A stretch of DNA of 64,000 bases from Paenibacillus sp. PCH8 (GTDB taxonomy: Bacteria > Bacillota > Bacilli > Paenibacillales > Paenibacillaceae): positions 310,001-374,000 of the forward strand of contig NZ_PKQK01000004.1 in assembly GCF_002968835.1 (NCBI RefSeq), given 5' to 3'. Positions 26,138 through 33,800 of this stretch are shown in pieces. A model generated the notes under the pieces. The model saw only the letters and a program-made list of their open reading frames with translations. It made no database searches and was not told the DNA's origin. Positions within the stretch are counted from its first letter, which is position 1. Each line of letters opens with the position of its first letter. The position numbers and the translations under genes are program-made.

Positions 26138-26986
26138 TTACGTTGTTCGTACCGTTTGTTGTTTGCGGTACTCCGTGGGAGTAAGTCCTGTATGCTTTTT
26201 GAATTGTCTGGAGAAATAATACAGGTCACTGAATCCGAGATGTTCGGCGATTGCCGTAATTGTGCTCGGGGTGCAGGTCAGAAGTTCCTTGGCCTTATTG
26301 ATTTTTTTACCAGCTATGTAGAGGATCGGAGGCATGCCGATCTGCTGTTTGAAGAATCGAATGAAATAATTCGGATGCATGTAGGCGATCTGGGCCAAGT
26401 CCTGGACTGAAATATTGTCTTCGATGTTGGCATCAATGTAAGCCAGTATGGCAGACAGTTTCTCCATGACAGGCACATTGATAAATGAGATCTGATCCAG
26501 ATCAAGGCTCATGATGTAGTGGGAAAGTAACTCCGTCAGTTTGCTCTTAGCCATCATATGAGCATAGACTTCATCGGATTTCGCATAGGTAAGGATGTCG
26601 CTGAAGATTTCCTGAATGAACTCAGGACGATCCATGGTACAGATATGGGGGAACTTCAGGATTTGGAAGAGATTGATTCCCCCAACCTTTGCGCTGAAGT
26701 GACACCAGTATTTGAGAAAAGGACGATCATTCATTACGGAGTAGGACTGTTGTATCCCTTCCGGCATTAAAATCAGCTGATTTGGAGCAGGGTAATGCTC
26801 CTCATTCCCGACTTTGATCCAACCTTCACCTTCGCATATGAAATAAAACTTGCTGTAGTCGGGCGTGTAATCCAGATCCCGCCAATCTGTTGCACACCGA
26901 TTATGATTGACCATGAAAAGTTCAACTTGCAGATTGGATAGGTAGCTCGTAAGCAATGTTTTGTGGTTAAACGTTTGGTGATTCAT
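26138..26986 (-). CDS. AraC-family regulator, probably of the GH29 gene
   Basis: Transcription factor of 282 residues. The N-terminal sensing domain is cupin-like (YSKFYFICEGEGWIKVGNEEHY, LILMPEGIQQSYSV). The C-terminal double HTH begins near 180 (NISVQDLAQIAYMHPNYFIRFFKQQIG) and ends with the signature IAEHLGFSDLYYFSRQFKKHTGLTPTEYR. GTG 27001 is in frame, but GTGGAG nine bases before ATG 26986 selects the shorter form. It is divergent from the GH29 gene across about 120 bases, so it probably activates it. The sugar ligand is unknown. Confidence 0.9.
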   Translation of the reverse strand: MNHQTFNHKTLLTSYLSNLQVELFMVNHNRCATDWRDLDYTPDYSKFYFICEGEGWIKVGNEEHYPAPNQLILMPEGIQQSYSVMNDRPFLKYWCHFSAKVGGINLFQILKFPHICTMDRPEFIQEIFSDILTYAKSDEVYAHMMAKSKLTELLSHYIMSLDLDQISFINVPVMEKLSAILAYIDANIEDNISVQDLAQIAYMHPNYFIRFFKQQIGMPPILYIAGKKINKAKELLTCTPSTITAIAEHLGFSDLYYFSRQFKKHTGLTPTEYRKQQTVRTT

Positions 26987-27108
26987 GTTCTTCAACTCCA
27001 CACAAGGTTAGTATTGTCCATCTTAAAGTTAGTGTTCTGCATGTTTATCCTTACGGCGTAGCTCTACAATACAAGTGCAGACGATAACGGAAGGAATGAG
27101 AACAGTTC

Positions 27109-28566
27109 ATGGACAAAAACGAATATTTACAACAGATTGAAGCAACAATTGCCAAGGGGAAATTTAAGGACAACTGGAGTTCGCTTAGCGCATTTCAAGT
27201 TCCAGAATGGTACCAGAAGGCAAAATTCGGCATTTTCATCCACTGGGGAATATATTCGGTCCCGGCCTACGATAGTGAATGGTATTCACGAAATATGTAC
27301 ATTCAAGGCTCCAAAGCCTATGAACATCACCTTGCGGTGTATGGACCTCATAAGGAGTTTGGCTATAAAGACTTCATTCCGATGTTTCGGGCAGAGAAAT
27401 TCGATGCAGACGAATGGGCGACGCTATTCAAACAAGCCGGGGCCAGATATGTTATGCCTGTGGCTGAGCATCATGATGGTTTTCAGATGTACAAGAGCTC
27501 TATCTCTCACTATAACACATATGAAATGGGCCCCAAACGGGATCTTCTTGGGGAGATGAAGGCTGCGTACGAGAAGCAGGGGTTAACCTTATGTGTATCG
27601 TCCCACCGTGCCGAGCATTGGTTCTTCATGTCTCACGGGAAGCAATTCGATTCAGATATCAAGGAACCGCTGAAGCGTGGGGATTTCTACTGGCCTGCCA
27701 TGCCGGAACCGGATCATCAGGATCTGTATGGCTCGCCTCCAACCGAGGAGTATCTGGAAGACTGGTTAATTCGCTGCTGCGAACTGGTGGATCAATATCA
27801 GCCAAGTGTCTTCTACTTCGATTGGTGGATTCAGACGGTTGCGTTCAAACCCTATCTCAAAAAATTCGCTGCCTATTATTACAACAAAGGCGAAGAGTGG
27901 GGCATACCGGTAGCCATTAATTATAAACATGAGGCTTATATGTTTGGCAGTGCCGTTCCAGATGTGGAGCGGGGACAATTCGCTGATCTCAAGCCTTACT
28001 TTTGGCAAACGGATACGGCTGTTGCTAAAAATTCATGGTGTTACACGGAGAATAACGACTATAAAACGGCAGAGGAGATCATCCGGGATCTCGTTGATAT
28101 TGTAAGTAAAAACGGAAGCCTGCTGCTGAACATTGGACCCAAAGCAGACGGTAGCATACCGGATGAAGATCGCGACATTCTGCTGGATATCGGCAAGTGG
28201 TTGGAAGTGAATGGAGAAGCGATCTATGACACGTCCTTCTGGCGCACATTTGGTGAAGGGCCGACCGAGGTGAAGGAAGGGCAATTCACGGACGGGGATA
28301 CGAAGGTCTTCACGAGTGAAGATATCCGGTTTACGGTCAAAGAAAGCAGCCTGTATGCCACGGTTCTTGTCTATCCAGAGGATGGCATTGTTCGTATTCA
28401 ATCCCTGAAGGAAGGTTCTCATCATTTTCAAGGCATCATTCAGGACATTCAGGTACTTGGCTACGAGGAACAATCGCAATGGGAGAGAACAGCAGACGCT
28501 CTGACGATCACAACGACAACTGTGAAGAGTAATGCGCCAGTTGTTTTCAAAATTGAGTTGGATTAG
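27109..28566 (+). CDS. GH29 alpha-L-fucosidase, intracellular
   Basis: Predicted exo-alpha-L-fucosidase of 485 residues with no signal peptide. GH29 signatures: WYQKAKFGIFIHWGIYSVPA near 34-53, RYVMPVAEHHDGF near 113-125 (substrate-binding His pair), and nucleophile Asp238 in VFYFDWW. The C-terminal beta-sandwich starts around residue 390. The assigned acid/base varies between GH29 subfamilies and is not called. The AraC gene is divergent; the GH30 and ABC genes lie just beyond it, so fucosylated oligosaccharides entering through that importer are plausible substrates (inference). A strong terminator follows. Confidence 0.9.
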   Translation: MDKNEYLQQIEATIAKGKFKDNWSSLSAFQVPEWYQKAKFGIFIHWGIYSVPAYDSEWYSRNMYIQGSKAYEHHLAVYGPHKEFGYKDFIPMFRAEKFDADEWATLFKQAGARYVMPVAEHHDGFQMYKSSISHYNTYEMGPKRDLLGEMKAAYEKQGLTLCVSSHRAEHWFFMSHGKQFDSDIKEPLKRGDFYWPAMPEPDHQDLYGSPPTEEYLEDWLIRCCELVDQYQPSVFYFDWWIQTVAFKPYLKKFAAYYYNKGEEWGIPVAINYKHEAYMFGSAVPDVERGQFADLKPYFWQTDTAVAKNSWCYTENNDYKTAEEIIRDLVDIVSKNGSLLLNIGPKADGSIPDEDRDILLDIGKWLEVNGEAIYDTSFWRTFGEGPTEVKEGQFTDGDTKVFTSEDIRFTVKESSLYATVLVYPEDGIVRIQSLKEGSHHFQGIIQDIQVLGYEEQSQWERTADALTITTTTVKSNAPVVFKIELD

Positions 28567-28645
28567 GAGGTGGACGGAGTTCCTTTCATAAGAAGGGGAG
28601 ACCCGAGGAGATGAAAGAGGTTACTTCTCACTGCTATTGAAATGA

Positions 28646-28691
28646 AAAGAGCGCATTCCGGGGTATGGTTACTCACCGGAATGCGCTCTTT
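28646..28691. terminator. Strong bidirectional terminator
   Basis: AAAGAGCGCATTCCGG and CCGGAATGCGCTCTTT form a perfect 16-bp stem around a 14-base loop. It separates the GH29 gene (+) from the deacetylase gene (-). Confidence 0.85.
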
Positions 28692-28736
28692 GAGGGTTGA
28701 TTCACTTTATCACAATAATCGATATCCTGTAATGAA

Positions 28737-29666
28737 TTACACTCGCTTCCGGGTTCGAGTTGTGGACGGGCGAGATTTGGTGCCTCGCTTTTGGGATAAT
28801 CGATGTATCTTCCGTCTGCGTTTGACTGTACGATGCGGGACATGACGGGGCATTTTTTTATCGATAGGTTGTGTAAGTGGTTGGAGTGCCGGCGGTTCAC
28901 ATGGTTCATCCTGTAGTTCCTTCAAAGCTGTGTAGCTTATCGGCAAGATATTCAATGCTTTCATTGTTCGGGGGATTTCCGCATTAATGAACACGGAAAG
29001 TTCACGTTCCCGAATGTCCGTCCATTCTGAAATTTGACGCAGAACGTCGTCTACATAGCCAGGGTGACATACAATCTCGGTGATTCCCTCAGGCAGAGAA
29101 ACCAAATGATGAAGCAGTCGCTGTAAACCCTCATTGTCTCCATAAGTATCCAACAGAATCGTCTCGGTCATCCGGGGTATAGGCCCAATGGGGATGGGAT
29201 GAACGATCTGAGATCTACGAAGAGGAACGTTTTCCCGAATTGCTTTTTCCGCCATAATTTCATATATCATGGGATCGTTCTGATGTAACAAGTGATGGGA
29301 ATCCAAATGTGCAGGATAACGGGTCGTTTCTATAAACCGATTCCATTGTGCATCGAGTTCTTTGGTAATATCAACGGGATCTCTTACCAATGCACTATTT
29401 CCTTTATGAAAAGAACCATCCGGTCTCACTAGAGAAGGTACGCTACCCGGATTGGAAACAGGGTACCCGTAAGTGAGATTGAAATGTAGACCGATTCCGA
29501 GGTCCGGTGATGCACGGGCAGAACACACTGCATGATCGAAGCCCGGCATGTTGACCATCATCGATGTGCTCGTAATACCCCCTGCTTGATAGGCTTTCAT
29601 AATCCCTACGTTAATAGCAGGCGAGAGTCCGAAGTCGTCCGCATTAATAATTACTTGCCTGCTCAT
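28737..29666 (-). CDS. ChbG/YdjC-family carbohydrate deacetylase with basic tail
   Basis: Polysaccharide deacetylase-like enzyme of 309 residues. The YdjC/ChbG fold signatures are present: metal-binding INADDFGLSPAIN at the start, GLHFNLTYGYPV, HLDSHHLLHQNDP (metal His residues), and IVCHPGYVDD. Family members remove acetyl groups from chitooligosaccharides. ATG 29666 follows AAAGGGGAG by eight bases; the upstream extension from 29711 is discarded. Unusual is a C-terminal extension of roughly 40 residues after the fold, extremely rich in Arg, Lys and His (for example VKRRRKIHR). The tail could bind nucleic acid, spore or wall polymers. It is transcribed alone. Confidence 0.87.
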   Translation of the reverse strand: MSRQVIINADDFGLSPAINVGIMKAYQAGGITSTSMMVNMPGFDHAVCSARASPDLGIGLHFNLTYGYPVSNPGSVPSLVRPDGSFHKGNSALVRDPVDITKELDAQWNRFIETTRYPAHLDSHHLLHQNDPMIYEIMAEKAIRENVPLRRSQIVHPIPIGPIPRMTETILLDTYGDNEGLQRLLHHLVSLPEGITEIVCHPGYVDDVLRQISEWTDIRERELSVFINAEIPRTMKALNILPISYTALKELQDEPCEPPALQPLTQPIDKKMPRHVPHRTVKRRRKIHRLSQKRGTKSRPSTTRTRKRV

Positions 29667-29962
29667 ATCCGTAACTCCCCTTTCTTGGATTGAGAACAAA
29701 TCGAATATCATCTCCCCAATATATTAAAGGAACCAAGGTATGGATCGTTCATTCGCACAGGTCTGCTAAAAATCTTACTCCTATTGAATCAATATTCTTA
29801 GCCGTTTCGAGTCCGTCAAAGGTAGCCTGAACACCGCAAGATAAGTGGATGCATGTCCGCTCGCAGATAGAAATATTCAGCTCTTACTGCGAACACGTTC
29901 TCGAAAATATTTGCCAATCCCACTCCGCTCAATGTTTCACTCCTGATTGAGATACTGCGTAA

Positions 29963-30172
29963 ATTGCTGGCCTTGGTCCATCATTCGGATTTGAAAAAGG
30001 AACCAAAAGCCTCATAGGTTTGGGTACGATTTCCAACGGAATAACCACTGGATTGGCTATTCCTGTAACTGCACAGACACGTCTGCTGCTGGTATTTTCC
30101 GCAACGGCAGCCGGACTCGTACTTGTGAATACGGTTGTCGGTTATGCAAGTGGAGGCGTGAATATCACCTGA
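29963..30172 (+). pseudogene. C-terminal remnant of an exosporium/collagen-like surface protein
   Basis: An open frame of 69 codons with no start codon follows an in-frame TAA. It reads GPSFGFEKGTKSLIGLGTIS and later QTRLLLVFSATAAGLVLV, NTVVGYASGGVNIT, stop. This closely resembles the C-terminal trimerisation domain of BclA-like collagen-like spore proteins of Bacillus and Paenibacillus (recalled family pattern). No Gly-X-Y repeats or N-terminal exosporium leader are present in the 300 bases upstream, so only the tail remains. A terminator sits directly after it, as expected for a former gene end. Confidence 0.6.
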
Positions 30173-30192
30173 TCGGATATAATTCCTCATAC

Positions 30193-30226
30193 GAACGGCA
30201 TGAGAATTCTCATGTCGTTCTTTTTC
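30193..30226 (+). terminator. Terminator after the exosporium-protein remnant
   Basis: GAACGGCATGAG-AATT-CTCATGTCGTTC pairs with one mismatch per arm and is followed by TTTTTC. Confidence 0.75.
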
Positions 30227-30860
30227 TTGCATGATAAATTTGGGTATCAGGTCTTAGTCGTAAAGAACTGTTTGAATCTATTATTTATCAAGATCGTGCA
30301 TGAATGCGAAAGAAGTAATAAAATACGTAAGCGACATCAGACATATAAAAGCATTTAATAGACTTATTTTCTATATTTTTCAATAAAGTGCTTGTATATA
30401 TCGAATAATGATTTTATACTATACCAATAAAATACAATTAAATTCCTAATAGACTAGTATATGTAATTTAAAACGTTTTTCAATCACCCGAACCACGATC
30501 GGATTTCATATGCACTACTCCTTAGCAAGCGTTCTGCTAACGCTCCTGATTACCCTTCCACATGAATGCTTATTGACATTCACTCGCATGGCATAACCCA
30601 AACACCCAAACCGATCACTCTCATGGCTTAATCCGAGTTGTTCAATCTCCTAAACTTCCAAGCGAAAAATCATAGACTGATCTGCTATCTCTTCTGACTC
30701 ATATTGTTCCCTAACCATACCTGTAAAGGAGGTGAGGCTTTATGTGAAACCCAGGGCGTCTATTTCGTCCGCAATAAAGGTTATTTTATCGTCTTAATTC
30801 GCAGAGAAGGGCACTTGTACCAGACTAAATTACAAAACCGGGTAAAGGGAGTGGAAAAGT
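30227..30860 (+). other. Gene-poor leader region of the large subtilase
   Basis: Over 600 bases without an ordinary gene. The first half is AT-rich and probably contains the promoter. It includes TTAAAACGTTTTTCAA at 30467-30482, similar to but less symmetric than the local LacI operators. The second half is more GC-rich and contains the strong Shine-Dalgarno and short leader ORF described at 30727-30797. No tRNA or recognised riboswitch is seen. Confidence 0.5.
30727..30797 (+). promoter_or_regulatory. Strong ribosome binding site with start-stop or 17-codon leader
   Basis: GGAGGTGAGG (30729-30738), part of AAAGGAGGTGA, is followed at ideal spacing by ATG (30742), whose next codon is TGA. 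Two bases on, GTG at 30744 opens a 17-codon ORF (MKPRASISSAIK..., ending at TAA 30795-30797). The best Shine-Dalgarno in the region is thus not used for the downstream subtilase, which has its own AAAGGGAGTGG. This looks like a translated leader or a ribosome parking site in the mRNA of the protease. Confidence 0.4.
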
Positions 30861-33800
30861 TTGATAAAGATTAATCGGTTACGCAAGCCCATCTCCATGG
30901 GGCTCTCGCTTCTCCTTGCATTTTCGATCATTCATCCGGTTTCAGCTGAAAACTCCACATCATCGAAAATGGATATGAAATCTGGACTCGCCAAGGTTTC
31001 GGAATCCAAAGTAAACGCCAAGTTATCCAAAGAATTCGACGGTAGCGAATACGTTACCTATTTGGTGAAAATGAAGGAACAAGTGGACACGGCGGCCGTC
31101 TCCAAACAAGCCTTGGAAAAGGCGACCATCGCTAAACAAACGGCCTCAGCCACGAAGCTGTCCGTTCGAAGCTCGGTCGTCAGCTCTCTGCGGGAAACCG
31201 CCTCACGCACACAATTTACATTGGAAAATTATCTGGAAAAGGAAGTTGACCAGGGCAAGGTCAAAGAATATAAAAGCTATTTTATCATCAATTCATTGGC
31301 GGTAACGAGCACCAAAGAAGTCATGGAGCAGATTGCCCTGCTGCCTGAGGTGGAGAAGATTCTACCGAATGAGACACGATATCTGCAAAAAGCTGAAGTG
31401 AGTAAAGAGTCGTCAAGCGTTGCTCCTGCCAAGGGTGTAGTTGAAACGCCAGCACAATCTTCGGGCAATGATGCCAGCGTTGGTGTCAAAGACAAAGAGC
31501 CTGCAGTCAAAGATAAGCTGCTGACCGAGAATGTGGAATGGAACATTGATTATATCAATGCGCCAGCCGTATGGGATAGGGGCATTGATGGAACAGGAAT
31601 TGTCGTTGCCAATCTGGACAGTGGTGTAGACTACACCCATCCGGCGCTTCGCAGCAAATGGCGGGGACTCGATGCTTCGGGCAATATTGTTGATCCCGAG
31701 CTGAGTTGGTATGATCCGCACAGTAACGCTTCCCTTCCTGCGGACGAAGATGGGCATGGTACGCACACCATGGGTACGATGGTTGGCTCCGAAGAGGATG
31801 GCACCAACCAGATCGGGGTTGCTCCCGGTGCGAAATGGATTGGTGTGCGAATATTCAATCCGGAAACGACGGATGCCATTATTCTGGATGGAGGACAGTG
31901 GCTTATCGCTCCGGTGGATGCTGAAGGCAATCTGCATCCTGAACTTGCACCGGATGTGGTTAACAATTCGTGGGGCGGAGGGGCAGGTCTGGATGAATGG
32001 TTCCGGCCTATGGTTCAAGCCTGGCGTGATGCGCAGATCTTTCCCGAGTTCTCTGCCGGAAATGTGAGATTGACGAATCCGGGTGGGCCCGGATCTGTCG
32101 CAAACCCTGCGAATTACCCGGAAAGTTTCGCAACAGGAGCGACAGATGTCAATGGTAATCTGGGTTCCTTCTCACTGTTGGGTCCATCTCCTTATGGTGA
32201 GATCAAACCGGAAGTGTCAGCCCCTGGGGTAAATATCCGTTCAGCAGTTCCAGGCGGTGTGTATGAGGGCGGCTGGAACGGTACATCGATGGCAGGCCCG
32301 CATACCACTGCACTCGCAGCACTGCTGCTTCAAGCTAACCACTCACTTACTGTGGATCAACTGGAGCAGATCATTATGGATACCGCGACGCCGAGAACGG
32401 ACAGTCAGTATCCAACCACGCCAAACAACGGGTATGGTCACGGCATCATTAATGCCCTGGATGCTGTGGGTTCTGTAATGGAAGGAATAGGCACAGTATC
32501 GGGAAGAGTTGTTACAGCCGGAGATGATCTGGAAGAACCGGTGTTGCAACATACTCCCGTTAACTCTGCATTTACAGGTCTTGATATTCCTTTAACGGCA
32601 CATGTGACAGATAACGTCGCGGTAATCTCCGTTGAGGCTTTTGCCAAAACGACAGGTACAAGTCAGTATGTCTACCTGCCGATGAACCGCATTGCCGGGG
32701 ATAGCAAGGGTGGTACGTATACAGCGACCATTCCGGCATTTCTCATTGAGCCGCAAGGCGTAGAGTATTATATCCGGGTGAATGATTACGGCAACAACGG
32801 ATTCGAAAGTCAGGTGTACAAAGTGGCTGTGTCCAATGGTGTTCAACCAGGATACATCCAGGATTTTGAAGAAGATCAACTGGGCTTCACGACGGGTGGA
32901 ACCGGAAGTACATGGGTATGGGGAGCACCAACCAGTGGTCCTGGAAGTGCATACTCCGGTGATAAGGTGATTGCAACCAATGTGCAAGGGACATATGTTG
33001 CGAATAGCAATGCTTATCTGCTTGCACCACCTATTGATCTCACCGAGAGTCCAGAAGGGGCGTTATTATCCTTCAAACACTGGTATGACCTGGAGAATAA
33101 TATTGATTTTGGTAAGGTATACATCGCTTCAGAAGATAGTGACTATGTGTTTGAAGAGTTGTTAGCCTTTACGGGCACGGGTGGTAGTTGGAAGACGCAA
33201 TATGTGGACCTTCGCGAATACGCGGGACAGCAGGTGTTTATCAAATTCAACTTGACCAGTGATAAGTCGGTGCAAAAGGCTGGTTTGTACATTGATGATT
33301 TCGCTGTTGAGGAACTGAATGATCTTGCACCGGGAGCTCCTGCGGGATTAAATGCGACCGCTGATATTCTGGGCAATGTGACCCTGAGCTGGACTGGATC
33401 GAACGATGAGGATCTCGAATCCTATATCGTATATCGTTCCACAACATCCGGTACAGGCTATGAATCGATTGGAAGTACAGGAGGAACGACATTTACGGAT
33501 ACGGCTACAGTGACGGATTCGACCTATTATTATACCGTTGCCGCACTCGATTATAGTGGCAATGAAAGCGACAAGTCGAATGAGGTATCCATCACCGTGG
33601 AGGTCCCTGAAGACATGTACCTCGATCATTTCGATGGCGGTGATGACAACGGGTGGACACATTCGGGAACCAAAGACGAGTGGGAGCGTGGTACTCCGGT
33701 ATCTGGACCTGCCAGCGCGGTTTCTCCGCCGAATGTATGGGCGACTGATCTCGACAATACGTACGAGAATGGTTCCAACTATTCACTTGTATCTCCGATC

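Noticed and set aside
29981..30232. 83-codon minus-strand ORF
   Set aside because: It is the antisense of the exosporium-protein remnant and its terminator, which explain the sequence better.
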